A stretch of DNA of 64,000 bases from contig DASTAW010000003.1 of assembly GCA_035712365.1 (NCBI GenBank), positions 62,001 to 126,000 of the forward strand, written 5' to 3'. The stretch is from Terriglobia bacterium (lineage in GTDB: Bacteria; Acidobacteriota; Terriglobia; UBA7540). Shown here in pieces: positions 28,008 to 36,158 of the stretch (positions are counted from its first letter, which is position 1; every line of letters begins with the position of its first letter). The notes under the pieces were generated by a model that was not told the origin of the DNA, made no database searches, and worked only from the letters and a program-made list of their open reading frames with translations. The translations under genes were made by a program, and so were the position numbers.

Positions 28008-28133
28008 TGAGGATTGCAAAATAGGGTGACAAGCTCGTTTGTAGTGCCGCCGTCCCGGCGGCACTTTCCAGGACCGGTCCCGCTGGGCGGGACCGGCGCT
28101 ACGGAAGTCCGGCACGCGATTATGCAATCCTCA
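28008..28133. repeat. REPIN (family 2, copy 1) inside an 11 bp terminal inverted repeat
   Basis: The core at 28041-28102 starts with GTAG and ends with CTAC. The left hairpin is TGCCGCC/GGCGGCA; the right hairpin is CCGGTCCCG/CGGGACCGG. Around it lies an inverted pair TGAGGATTGCA (28008-28018) and TGCAATCCTCA (28123-28133). The core and the right flank recur at 32349-32446; the left inverted arm was not found there. Confidence 0.75.
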
Positions 28134-28240
28134 TTAAGCAATCCGGGATGGTGTCTGCGCCCGGACAGGCGTAGAATCGTGGAAAGGGCAGAAATTCGAG
28201 GCTGGAAGATCAGCTTACTGGAGTGACCAGGAGGCACTTT

Positions 28241-28894
28241 GTGGAAACCTTGCTGATCGTGCTCCTTGCCATTGCCGTCATTCTGGCGATAGTAGTGTGC
28301 AGCCCGATCATGATTTCGGTTGATTCGCGCAACCGGCAGGTGAGGGTCCGCTGGCTATTCGCGCTGGAATTCCAGACGCCGCTGCCCGGCGCCGCAGGCC
28401 AGAAATGCTTCACCATTTTCCGGAGGCCGGTCCCTTTTCGTGGCCGGCAGCTGAGCGCGGAAGCGCCAGGCGTGAAAAAGAAAAAGCCTGCCAAGACGGC
28501 TGCCGAGATGCCAAGGGTCCGCGCGAAGCGCCGTGCCACAGGGCGATTTGTCGCGCGCTGCCTGGGCGATTCCGCCATTCGGCGCGCTCTGACGCGGCAA
28601 TTTTCCACGCTGCTCCGGCGCATTTTCCGCTCCGCAAATCTGACCCGCTCCGACATCGAGATCTCAACGCCCGACCCTGCGCTCAACGGAATGCTGGCGG
28701 GCGTGCTGACGTCCATCAAGCCGGTAGACCGCTCCGGGGCGCGGGTGAACTTCAGGGGTGAAAACAGCCTGTTCGTCGAGCTTCATTTTCAGCCGCATCG
28801 CGTCCTCAAAGCGTTGCTGTTTTTCCTGACCGGCCTGCCCCACCGGGCCCTTTTCAGGCAATGGCGGTCTTTTGCAGCCGCCCAGCGGCACTGA
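28241..28894 (+). CDS. DUF2953-like membrane-anchored protein
   Basis: The GTG at 28241 has a perfect AGGAGG six bases upstream, better than the in-frame GTG at 28223, and gives 217 residues. An N-terminal transmembrane helix (LLIVLLAIAVILAIVV) is followed by ISVDSRNRQVRVRWLF, as in DUF2953 proteins such as Bacillus YtfI. A basic central linker and a C-terminal helix follow. The gene lies 63 bp before a GerW/YtfJ gene, the same pairing as ytfI-ytfJ in spore formers. Role outside sporulation is unknown. Confidence 0.7.
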   Translation: METLLIVLLAIAVILAIVVCSPIMISVDSRNRQVRVRWLFALEFQTPLPGAAGQKCFTIFRRPVPFRGRQLSAEAPGVKKKKPAKTAAEMPRVRAKRRATGRFVARCLGDSAIRRALTRQFSTLLRRIFRSANLTRSDIEISTPDPALNGMLAGVLTSIKPVDRSGARVNFRGENSLFVELHFQPHRVLKALLFFLTGLPHRALFRQWRSFAAAQRH

Positions 28895-28957
28895 ACGCAA
28901 TCCTGGCAGGGCGTTCGTGCTGGAAACATAAAACATTCACGGAGACAGGAGGCAATC

Positions 28958-29362
28958 ATGAATCCGGCAGAGGAGATTCTCAAAGGTTTGATCGGAGAAC
29001 TCAAGGACATGGCGAAAACCGAAACCATTGTCGGCGCTCCCATCACCATGGGCGAATATGTCATCGTGCCCATCTCCCGCGTTTCGCTGGGAGTCGGAGC
29101 GGGCGGCGGAGTCGGCGAGTCTGACGGCAAAGAAAAAAGGGGCGGTAGTGGTCAGGGCGGCGGCGGGGGCGGCGGCATCCGGGTGCATCCCGTGGCTCTG
29201 GTGGCTGTCCACGGCAGCGAGTTGACCGTGCATCGTCTCGGGGCCGGCGGCTCCCTCGGGCGCACGGTCGAGCGCATGCCTGACGTTCTGGAAGCGACGC
29301 TGGAAAAGGCCTTTGATCTGTGGCAGGCCCGCAAAGGCAACGATCAAAAGCAGGGTTCCTGA
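28958..29362 (+). CDS. GerW/YtfJ-family protein
   Basis: This 134-residue protein has AGGAGG five bases upstream. It shows the GerW pattern: TETIVGAPITMGEYVIVPIS, a glycine-rich loop (GQGGGGGGGIRVHP), then PVALVAVHGSELTV. In Bacillus the family is needed for normal spore germination; homologs are widespread in non-spore-formers. Together with the DUF2953 gene just upstream it forms a conserved pair. No evidence of other sporulation genes exists in the window. Confidence 0.88.
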   Translation: MNPAEEILKGLIGELKDMAKTETIVGAPITMGEYVIVPISRVSLGVGAGGGVGESDGKEKRGGSGQGGGGGGGIRVHPVALVAVHGSELTVHRLGAGGSLGRTVERMPDVLEATLEKAFDLWQARKGNDQKQGS

Positions 29363-29414
29363 AGGCATGTCACGACTAGATATTCTATAATAAGTTAGAT
29401 ATGCGCAACCCAAC

Positions 29415-29517
29415 AATTATGAATTATGAATGATAAATTATGAATCAAGTTTTCACGTGGAGACGCAGGTTTTACAACGTTTCGCTTTATACTTCATAAT
29501 TCAGAATTCATAATTTC
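29415..29517. repeat. AT-rich inverted tract
   Basis: The run AATTATGAATTATGAATGAT (29415-29434, continuing to 29445) is roughly the inverse of ACTTCATAATTCAGAATTCA (29491-29510). The pair could form a cruciform in otherwise GC-rich DNA. The right half recurs near 36045, 39079 and 39979. Confidence 0.5.
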
Positions 29518-29564
29518 TTGCCCGGCGCTTCCTTTGGAGGTGTGTCATTCGAGCGTCGTTTTCC

Positions 29565-30044
29565 GTGGTGGTTCGGCTGATCGCGCTTCTACTCTTCATC
29601 AGCGCGTTCGCGCAGGAGCCGGCCCAGACCATCCACGGCACCTGGATCGCCACCGCCGGCAAGGGGCAGACCCTTCAGGGAACGTGGGCAGGCAGCGCTC
29701 TTCCCGAGCACACCGATGTGGCCCAGGGCGTCTGGTCGCTGGCCACCGCTGGAGAGATTGTTATCCGGGGAACCTGGCGGGCGGAGAAGGACAGCCGAGG
29801 ATGGCAGGGCCACTGGACCGCCCAGACCGAGCGGGGAGAGTCTTTCGCCGGCTCCTGGGGCGCCGACGTCGAACACTGGCAAGGCAAAACGTTTCAGGAC
29901 TTGCTGACTTTGACGCTTCAGCAGGAAGTCTCCGGCTGGTGGCAGATCGGCGCCCGGCAAGGCAACTGGTGGCTGAAGGGCTCGACGAATCGCCAGCATA
30001 GTCCACAAGTTTCCGGCCCTAAAGGGCGCCCGCTAAAGCGATAA
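29565..30044 (+). CDS. Small secreted protein with GTW/GSW repeats
   Basis: A signal peptide (RLIALLLFISAFAQ) is followed by about 130 residues with recurring beta-type units ending in GTW, GSW or GNW (IHGTWIA, LQGTWAG, IRGTWRA, FAGSWGA). I do not recognise a family; it resembles small all-beta exported proteins. GTG 29565 is the first standard start; GGAGG (29536-29540) sits at ideal distance from an in-frame ATT at 29547, so a rare ATT start is possible. No clear operon partner. Confidence 0.6.
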   Translation: MVVRLIALLLFISAFAQEPAQTIHGTWIATAGKGQTLQGTWAGSALPEHTDVAQGVWSLATAGEIVIRGTWRAEKDSRGWQGHWTAQTERGESFAGSWGADVEHWQGKTFQDLLTLTLQQEVSGWWQIGARQGNWWLKGSTNRQHSPQVSGPKGRPLKR

Positions 30045-30328
30045 ACTTCCGGCCTGCGGCTCCCGCACCCGCGACCTTCGAAATTGTTGCGCCGTTATCC
30101 CTCAGAACCACTGCCCCGCTGCCGCCCGCCATTGCGCCCATTGCCCACAAAATCCAGCTTTGTCGGAAAACCCGAACGAGCTTTTTAGACTCAAATGACG
30201 GGACCGGCCAATCGCGTGTAGAATTCCTATTCCCCCACGTTGCACTGGGGAGAAGCCGGCCCGCCGAGGATGTCTCTTTGCCCGGCATCACCAGAACACG
30301 CACCACCCAGTTGATCGGAGGCCCGCAT

Positions 30329-31036
30329 TTGAGCATTCGCAGACTGCTTCAGGGATTCGTTATCGTTATTCTTCTCGGCGCCGGCGCCGCGGCCCTGCGC
30401 GCCCAGGACTATCGCGTGTTCATCGAGGGCGGAGTCTCCACGCTGTACGACAAGCACTATTACAACGTTTACGGCGCAGCTTTCGGGTCAACCTACAGGA
30501 CGGGCAACAACTTTACCGCCGGGGGCGAATATCCCATCTTCAAGACCCTCAGCGCGGAAGGGTCGTACAGCGTATTTCGCAACAATCTGGCGGTCACCAA
30601 CTTCATCAATTCCACCACGCCCAACGACCAGATTGGATATGGCATTCGGGGCCAGAGAATCAGCATCGATGCGAATGCCCACTCGGCGAAGCCCATCAAG
30701 GGCGTGCGGCCCTACCTGGCGGTGGGGCTTGACCTCAACCGCTTTTCGCCCACCAGCGGAGGCTCGGCGCGGGCGCAGACACCCGGATTTAACGGCGTGC
30801 CCGGCACGGTCCTGAAGTCGGATGACCAGTTCGGATACAATTTCGGCTTCGGCTTCGACATCAGCCTCACCCACATGCTGGCTGTCCGGCTTGACGCTCG
30901 TGACCACCGCTTTGGCTCGCCCACTTACGGCCTGCCCGGGTCCGCCAGTTCAGCTTTTACGGCGTACTTTCCCATCAAGGGCACTGTCAACAACCTCGTC
31001 TATTCCGCCGGCATTGTCGTCCACTTCGGAAAGTGA
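30329..31036 (+). CDS. Outer-membrane beta-barrel protein
   Basis: The TTG at 30329 follows GGAGG seven bases upstream and gives 235 residues, with a signal peptide (LLQGFVIVILLGAGAAALRA). The mature part (QDYRVFIEGGVSTLYD, then alternating amphipathic strands such as AVRLDARDHRFGSPTYG, ending in VYSAGIVVHFGK) fits an eight-stranded OmpA/OmpX-like barrel. The C-terminal aromatic/hydrophobic strand fits outer-membrane insertion. The exact role is unknown. Confidence 0.78.
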   Translation: MSIRRLLQGFVIVILLGAGAAALRAQDYRVFIEGGVSTLYDKHYYNVYGAAFGSTYRTGNNFTAGGEYPIFKTLSAEGSYSVFRNNLAVTNFINSTTPNDQIGYGIRGQRISIDANAHSAKPIKGVRPYLAVGLDLNRFSPTSGGSARAQTPGFNGVPGTVLKSDDQFGYNFGFGFDISLTHMLAVRLDARDHRFGSPTYGLPGSASSAFTAYFPIKGTVNNLVYSAGIVVHFGK

Positions 31037-31088
31037 CTTCAAGCCCGCATGACGGTCGCGCCCGATCCCATGGCGCCGCTGTGCAGGA

Positions 31089-31144
31089 GTAGCGGCGCGT
31101 TTACTGCGCCACATCTGCAAATGGCGGCTTAAAGCCGCCGCTAC
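31089..31144. repeat. REPIN (family 1, copy D, inverted orientation)
   Basis: 56 bp starting GTAGCGGCGCGTTTACTGCG and ending AAGCCGCCGCTAC. Read in reverse it aligns with the copies at 38144, 39251 and 39865: GTAG head, GGCGGC-TTTA-GCCGCC hairpin, a spacer, a second hairpin and a CTAC end. Its second stem has different bases that still pair. Confidence 0.8.
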
Positions 31145-31168
31145 GGAGGCGTCCGGTGAAGGTCGTGT

Positions 31169-32167
31169 TCAACTGGCCACAAACATGCGCCGCGCGACGT
31201 GTTCCGAGTGAAAGGTGCGGGCGGCTTTTTCCAGTTCCGAATCCATCTCCGCCGCCACCAGAAAAATGTAGCTGGTGATGTAAATCCAGGACATGAGGAC
31301 GAAGAACGTGCCCACGGCGCCGTATGCGCTTTGCGTGGTGAAGTGGCGCACAAAAGCGTTCAAGCCCAGCGTCGAGGGGAACCACACCGCCACCACAAAC
31401 AGACTGCCCGGGGTCACCCAGCGCCAAGGGCGCTTGCTGTTTGGAAGAATATAGTTGGCAAAATTGACAGCCAGGTTCAGCAGCGCCAGCGGAATCGCCC
31501 ATCGCAGCACATGCCACAGCGCCACGAAGGCGATGCCGGGCCCGGAACGGGTCCCCAGCCAGTGGCCAATCAGGCCGCCAAAAGCCAGCAGCCCGAACGC
31601 CGTCAGGAAGGTGAGCGCGAACACCAGCATAACCCCGCAAGCCAGCAGCCGCCTTCTAAAGCAACTGCGGGTTTCCGTCGCATTGTAGGCTTTATTCAAT
31701 CCGTCCATCAGACTGATAACGGCGCGCGTGGCAATCCAGATGGAACCCGCCAGGCCAAAACTGAGCAGGCCGCCCCATTCATGGGTCAGGCTGGTGACGG
31801 TTTTGAAGACGTAAGGCTGAACGGCGTCCGGGAAATACTGGGTGATCCAGGTAAGCACGTGCGGCCAGGCGCCTGTGAACGGAAGATAGCCCACAATGGC
31901 CCCCAGAACAATGAAGAAGGGGAACAAGGCCATTGTGAAAAAGTACGACATCTGGGCGGCCAGGTCCTCGCAGGCATCGTGCACCATGGCTTCCCACACC
32001 CGGCGCAACCACACGCGCACCGGCAGATTGCTCTCCAGGCCAACCAGCCGCGTCCAGGGCAACCCGTGCATCTCTGCAGGTCTGAGGTTGCCTTCTGGGA
32101 CGCGAGGCAAACTTCCTTCCTGTTGGGGTTGGGTCAAGGGAGGGCCGCTCCTGGAATCGGCATTCAT
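31169..32167 (-). CDS. YihY/BrkB-family inner-membrane protein
   Basis: The 332-residue protein has about six predicted transmembrane helices. The family pattern is present: DLAAQMSYFFTMALFPFFIV near residue 70, then ARTFHSEHVARR at the C-terminus after SWIYITSYIFLVAAEMDSE. YihY/BrkB proteins are widespread; a transport or ribonuclease role has been proposed but is unproven. A REPIN lies between its 3' end and the convergent barrel gene. Confidence 0.88.
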   Translation of the reverse strand: MNADSRSGPPLTQPQQEGSLPRVPEGNLRPAEMHGLPWTRLVGLESNLPVRVWLRRVWEAMVHDACEDLAAQMSYFFTMALFPFFIVLGAIVGYLPFTGAWPHVLTWITQYFPDAVQPYVFKTVTSLTHEWGGLLSFGLAGSIWIATRAVISLMDGLNKAYNATETRSCFRRRLLACGVMLVFALTFLTAFGLLAFGGLIGHWLGTRSGPGIAFVALWHVLRWAIPLALLNLAVNFANYILPNSKRPWRWVTPGSLFVVAVWFPSTLGLNAFVRHFTTQSAYGAVGTFFVLMSWIYITSYIFLVAAEMDSELEKAARTFHSEHVARRMFVAS

Positions 32168-32348
32168 TTCCGGACCAATAGTTGCCGCGGAGGGCTTGCG
32201 CCAGGTCCGCGGTCCTGAGACTACCTCTTATTATACGTGGCCCACCGCTTCTTCTGCGCTCGAACCAGAGTGCATACTTATCCGATTGGTTAACGGGGCC
32301 GGCTGGCGGAGACTGCTAAAAATGCACCGCGCCGGCCCAATCTCGTTT

Positions 32349-32446
32349 GTAGCGCCGCCGTCCCGGCGGCAATTTTCAGGGCCAGTCCCGCTTGGCGGGA
32401 CCGGCGCTACGGAAGTCCGTCACTCTACTATGCAATCCTCATTAAG
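32349..32446. repeat. REPIN (family 2, copy 2) with conserved right flank
   Basis: The core 32349-32410 is GTAG-headed and CTAC-ended with hairpins GCCGCC/GGCGGC and AGTCCCGC/GCGGGACC, closely matching 28041-28102. The flank TGCAATCCTCATTAAG also matches. The rest of the 414 bp gap (32168-32581) holds nothing else I recognise beyond the ribosome site (GGGAGG) of the next gene. Confidence 0.75.
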
Positions 32447-32581
32447 AATCTGCTGATTGCCTTTATCGAAAACGCTCGCAGCGCCGTTGCCTTTCACCTC
32501 GTCGAATGATGTACAATCGAACATACTTCAAGGCCTGTAAACACTGGTTCCCGAATCTCAAACAGGGAGGGGCCGTTCACC

Positions 32582-33946
32582 ATGGCAAAGAGCGGTTTTT
32601 CACGACGCGAATTTATGCGTACCTCAGCAGGAGCGGGCATCGTGATGGCAGTCCCGCCATTCCTGCTGAAGAACGGAGATGCCGCAGCATCGCCGCCATC
32701 CACCGAGACCGTCCGCTTTGGCATGATCGGCATTGGAATGGAAGGCTCCGGCGTGCTGGAAACTTCGATCGGCCTTCCAGGCGTCGAGTGCGTTGCTGCG
32801 TGCGATCTGTATGACGGCCGCCATACGCTGGCCAATGAAATCATCAGCGGAGTCACAGGCAAGACGGTGCCAACCACCCGCCGCTATCAGGACCTGCTCG
32901 ACAACAAGGAGATCGACGCCGTGGTGGTCGCCGTTCCGGACCACTGGCACGCCAGAATCATTGTGGATGCCTGCAACGCCGGCAAGGATGTCTATTGCGA
33001 AAAGCCCATGACTCACAAGGTGGAAGAAGGATTCCAGATCATCGCGGCGGCGCAGAAGGACAATCGCATTGTACAGATCGGCAGCCAGCGGCGAAGTTCC
33101 ATCCACTTTGCGAAAGCCAAGGAACTCATCGAGCAGGGCGCCATCGGCGAAGTCCGGTTTGCGGAAGCCGTCCTGGGCCGCAACTCTCCCTGCGGCGCGT
33201 GGGTGTATCCGCCTCCGCCAGATCTCTCACCTCAAAACCTGGATTGGGATACCTGGCTCGGCGACGCGCCCAAGCGCCCGTTTGATCCCATACGCTTCGC
33301 GCGCTGGCGCGCCTTTCGAGACTACGGCGAAGGTTTGCCCGGCGATCTTTTTGTCCACACACTGACCGGCATTCACTATGTAATGGGCCTGGACGCGCCT
33401 CCCCAGCGGGCGCAAACTTACGGCGGTCTTTATTACTGGAAAGACGGACGCGACTTCCCGGACCTGATGACCACGCTTTACGAATATCCGAACCTGCAGG
33501 TCGCCGTGTTGATGACTCAAATGACCAATGTCGATGAGGTGACCCGCTTCTTTGGCACGCGCGGCATCATCGAGGTGTACGGCGATGGCGACCGTCTGAC
33601 CATTGCGCCCCAGGATGGCAGGGACAGCGGGCCCTGCTACTACGATTCGAGCTTTCCAGCGAAGATGCGCGCCGCCTACGAAAAGGAGTGGCACACCAGG
33701 AATGATGCGAAGCTCGAAACCGCCAAGCCAATCGAAGAGCACGCGTCATACAGCTATCCACCGGGCTACAGCGAATTCCGCCATCACTTGTGGAACTTTT
33801 TCGAGTCAGTGAGAACGCGCCGGCCGTCGGTGGAGGACGCGACTTTCGGCAACAACACCTCCATCGGCTGCCACATGGCCAACTATTCCTACTTCCATAA
33901 ATCCGCCGCGGTGTGGGACGCCGCCAGTAAGACCATAACCGGCTAG
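32582..33946 (+). CDS. Tat-exported Gfo/Idh/MocA-family oxidoreductase
   Basis: A Tat leader (FSRREFMRTSAGAGIVMA) precedes a Rossmann domain (FGMIGIGMEGSGVLE), with the family's EKP motif (VYCEKPMTH) around residue 145. The C-terminal domain ends with a typical family segment (YPPGYSEFRHHLWNFFESV). Members oxidise or isomerise sugars with NAD(P); acidobacteria and planctomycetes export many of them for glycan breakdown. GGGAGG lies about ten bases before the ATG. Substrate unknown. Confidence 0.88.
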   Translation: MAKSGFSRREFMRTSAGAGIVMAVPPFLLKNGDAAASPPSTETVRFGMIGIGMEGSGVLETSIGLPGVECVAACDLYDGRHTLANEIISGVTGKTVPTTRRYQDLLDNKEIDAVVVAVPDHWHARIIVDACNAGKDVYCEKPMTHKVEEGFQIIAAAQKDNRIVQIGSQRRSSIHFAKAKELIEQGAIGEVRFAEAVLGRNSPCGAWVYPPPPDLSPQNLDWDTWLGDAPKRPFDPIRFARWRAFRDYGEGLPGDLFVHTLTGIHYVMGLDAPPQRAQTYGGLYYWKDGRDFPDLMTTLYEYPNLQVAVLMTQMTNVDEVTRFFGTRGIIEVYGDGDRLTIAPQDGRDSGPCYYDSSFPAKMRAAYEKEWHTRNDAKLETAKPIEEHASYSYPPGYSEFRHHLWNFFESVRTRRPSVEDATFGNNTSIGCHMANYSYFHKSAAVWDAASKTITG

Positions 33947-34388
33947 TGAAGATACGACGCTCGGGAATAACCGTTACCACGCCCTTTGGAAAAGAGCGCT
34001 GGCGACGGGAAAGCAGATTCTCCATCGTCCCGCTGAACTGTGACGAGACTCCTCAGGATGATGGTAGGGGCGTGCGCGGTCCTGCGAAATGTCCCCCGCA
34101 TTGCCCCCAGCGGAGTACACCTCTAACCTCAATGGATTTAGCCACTTCCGCACCACGATTCCCTCATCCGGTCCGCTGATTACCAGTTGATTAACGTAGT
34201 AAACAGGATAATTCCCGGCTGGATTCAGGAGATCGCCGGATTGTTAGACCTGTAGCCTCGGATTATTCTGCTCACCAAGGGTCCCGCTATTTAGCACGAA
34301 TTAGCACGAATCATTTCGACACTGTGGATCGCACGTGCACACAAGGTACGACGAGTGCCTTCTTCTGCGGTGAATGAGCGGAGGTCGA
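33947..34388. other. Gene-free stretch
   Basis: About 440 bp with no convincing gene. A short tandem repeat TTAGCACGAATTAGCACGAA occurs near 34290-34311. The GGAGG just before 34389 belongs to the RlpA-like gene. Confidence 0.4.
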
Positions 34389-34862
34389 ATGAGGAAGCTG
34401 ATGATGGGGTGTACGGTGGCGGCCCTTACCATGATCGCATCGCCATCCGAGGGAAGGCGAGCGGCAATGAATCCGCTCAAGACGCCCTACCCTTCGATCC
34501 AGAGCCAGTATGGCGTGGCAAGCTGGTACGGCGCCGAATTCCAGGGGTTGCCGACTGCCAGCGGACCGCCCTTCGACATGAACGCCTTGACCTGTGCCCA
34601 CCGCGAGCTGCCCCTGGGCACCCGCATCCGAGTGACTGATCTGATGAACTTGAGATCTGCGGTGCTGAAAGTCAATGATCGCGGGCCGTTTGTCGGCAAC
34701 CGGGTCCTCGATGTCAGCCGTGCTGCCGCAAAATGTCTGGGCTTTCTCGGGGCTGGCCTCGCCCCTGTCCGGATTGAAGTGGTCAATTATCCGGGGCAGT
34801 GCGTCGGCATCAGGCCCGTCCCAATGATGGTGGCCGCCGCCAGCGGGCCAACGCCTCAATAA
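34389..34862 (+). CDS. RlpA-like septal ring lytic transglycosylase family protein
   Basis: This 157-residue protein has a short signal-like start (MRKLMMGCTVAALTMIAS) and a double-psi beta-barrel: GVASWYGAEFQGLPTASG, FDMNALTCAHRELPLGTRI, VNDRGPFVGNRVLDVS. The His in CAHRELP and the Asp in VNDRGPF match the catalytic pair of RlpA, which cleaves naked glycan strands of peptidoglycan. There is no SPOR domain, so it lacks the septum-targeting part of E. coli RlpA. GGAGG precedes the ATG; a strong terminator follows. Confidence 0.88.
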   Translation: MRKLMMGCTVAALTMIASPSEGRRAAMNPLKTPYPSIQSQYGVASWYGAEFQGLPTASGPPFDMNALTCAHRELPLGTRIRVTDLMNLRSAVLKVNDRGPFVGNRVLDVSRAAAKCLGFLGAGLAPVRIEVVNYPGQCVGIRPVPMMVAAASGPTPQ

Positions 34863-34979
34863 GCCGCGGCCCTGTTGCTGAGGGTCCTCTCGCAGGGAAA
34901 TGGCCCTGCTTTCGAGAGAGCGCGGATTCATCCGCATGGTCCACGGACGCTTGCGCGCCGGGACGACGATCCAAAAATC

Positions 34980-35017
34980 AAGGCTGGGCGGGAGGGGATG
35001 TGCCCAGCCTTCTTTCC
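34980..35017 (+). terminator. Intrinsic terminator after the RlpA-like gene
   Basis: A 10 bp perfect stem (AAGGCTGGGC at 34980-34989 with GCCCAGCCTT at 35002-35011) is followed by a pyrimidine-rich CTTTCC tract. Confidence 0.7.
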
Positions 35018-35107
35018 AACGGGGGACCCAACCGTTAGCCCCCGTATTCACACAACCACATGGTCCGTGCTCAGGCTGTGTAAAATCCTGGGTCTTTCAT
35101 CGCTAAT

Positions 35108-35326
35108 CTAATCAGCCACAACTCCAGCGCCCGAATTGGCTGGCCTGCGGGCAGCGGCATGGCCCTGCGCCCCTTTAGCTCGCGAGGTCCGTGTGCGCCG
35201 GACCATCAACAGTGCCTGCCCCACCACCACAAAGGCCGTCATCAGCGCCAATGCGATCAGCAAGCCTCCGGCCAGGGCGCTTGCAGTCGCGAGGACCACA
35301 TCACTCAATAGCTTCCCTGTTGCCAT
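35108..35326 (-). CDS. Small single-pass membrane protein next to VirB10-like gene
   Basis: A 72-residue protein starts at ATG 35326 with one long transmembrane helix (ATASALAGGLLIALALMTAF) and a basic, Ala-rich tail (RRTRTSRAKGAQGHAAARR). It lies 51 bp after the VirB10-like gene on the same strand. I do not recognise the family. The pairing suggests a two-gene envelope unit. Confidence 0.55.
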   Translation of the reverse strand: MATGKLLSDVVLATASALAGGLLIALALMTAFVVVGQALLMVRRTRTSRAKGAQGHAAARRPANSGAGVVAD

Positions 35327-35377
35327 GTCGCCCTCATCCCAGCCTGTCGAACTTGCGGTAGCCTGGCTTGATTACCG

Positions 35378-35974
35378 TCACTTCGCCTTTACCACCAGGG
35401 ATGCGCCATACAGGCCCGCTTTTCCAGTGATCTCACTCATCGCCTGGAGGTCAGCCTGACGGCCGCCCACTGAAAGAACCGAAACCGAGTTCCAATGGAT
35501 TTCCCACTTGTCTCCGTGCCGCATGGCTATTCCTAGAACTTCGCTGCCGGCAGGAATCATCACCGTATCATCTGGAAACACGTATGACTGCGCCCGCGCC
35601 AGGACCGTGGCTTGCCCCAACCCGCCAAACCGGGCCGACTCAATCTCCACCGGGATCAAAGTCCCCTTCGGTATGGCCTTCAATCCCCTGGCAGTCTTCG
35701 AAATCGTGCCCTGCAACTTGCCAAGCCAGGTCGCCTGGGACGTCTGCGCAACCAGTTGGTTATGCCCGACGCCCTGTGAAGTAGCTTGCTCTGCGAGGTT
35801 CTGGACTTGCTCGCCGGCCAGCCAGAACCGTTTATAGCAATACATCGTCGCCAGGACCAGCACAACTGCGAATGCCCATTCCTGCAGCAGCCAGAGCCTG
35901 GTATGCCTTTCCTCGCGCACCCTGGGGACCCGTTCCTGATCTTGCGTCGATAGACAATCTGCGTGTTTCAACAT
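35378..35974 (-). CDS. Membrane-anchored VirB10/TrbI-like protein
   Basis: The 198-residue product has an N-terminal transmembrane helix (EWAFAVVLVLATMYCYKRF), a Gln-rich linker, and a C-terminal domain. That domain contains IPKGTLIPVEIESARFGG, then VMIPAGSEVLGIAMR, the two-part signature of the TrbI/VirB10 fold. VirB10 links inner and outer membrane in type IV secretion. This copy is about half the usual length, and no VirB4, VirB8, VirB9 or relaxase is nearby, so it is an orphan or a shorter relative. Domain call is by motif only. Confidence 0.55.
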   Translation of the reverse strand: MLKHADCLSTQDQERVPRVREERHTRLWLLQEWAFAVVLVLATMYCYKRFWLAGEQVQNLAEQATSQGVGHNQLVAQTSQATWLGKLQGTISKTARGLKAIPKGTLIPVEIESARFGGLGQATVLARAQSYVFPDDTVMIPAGSEVLGIAMRHGDKWEIHWNSVSVLSVGGRQADLQAMSEITGKAGLYGASLVVKAK

Positions 35975-36042
35975 GAGTGAACTGTAATATCAGGTATTCC
36001 TGCGCGCAATAGTACCGCCGTACCAGTTATCGCGCTGATATC

Positions 36043-36105
36043 CTTCATAATTCAGAATTCATAATTTCTTTCGCCCGCCACTCACCACTATTCACTATCC
36101 GCTGG
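36043..36105. repeat. Composite intergenic repeat (AATTC/ATAATTT plus CACTA tract)
   Basis: An AT-rich part (TTCAGAATTCATAATTTCTT) followed by a CACTA-rich part (CCACTCACCACTATTCACTA). The same order appears at 39077-39138 and 39977-40036, with CACTA-type tracts alone near 38338, 39006 and, inverted, 42223. Confidence 0.5.
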
Positions 36106-36158
36106 TTTTTGGTGGCTTTTGCGCTATGCTGTGTTGATCGGATCGCAGGAGGCGTCGC

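Noticed and set aside
31199-32218. 339-residue frame opposite the YihY gene
   Set aside because: Antisense, rich in Gln/Pro/Arg/His, no motifs; the YihY reading is convincing.
35108-35974. Conjugative element
   Set aside because: Only one short VirB10-like gene and a small partner; no relaxase, coupling protein or other secretion genes.
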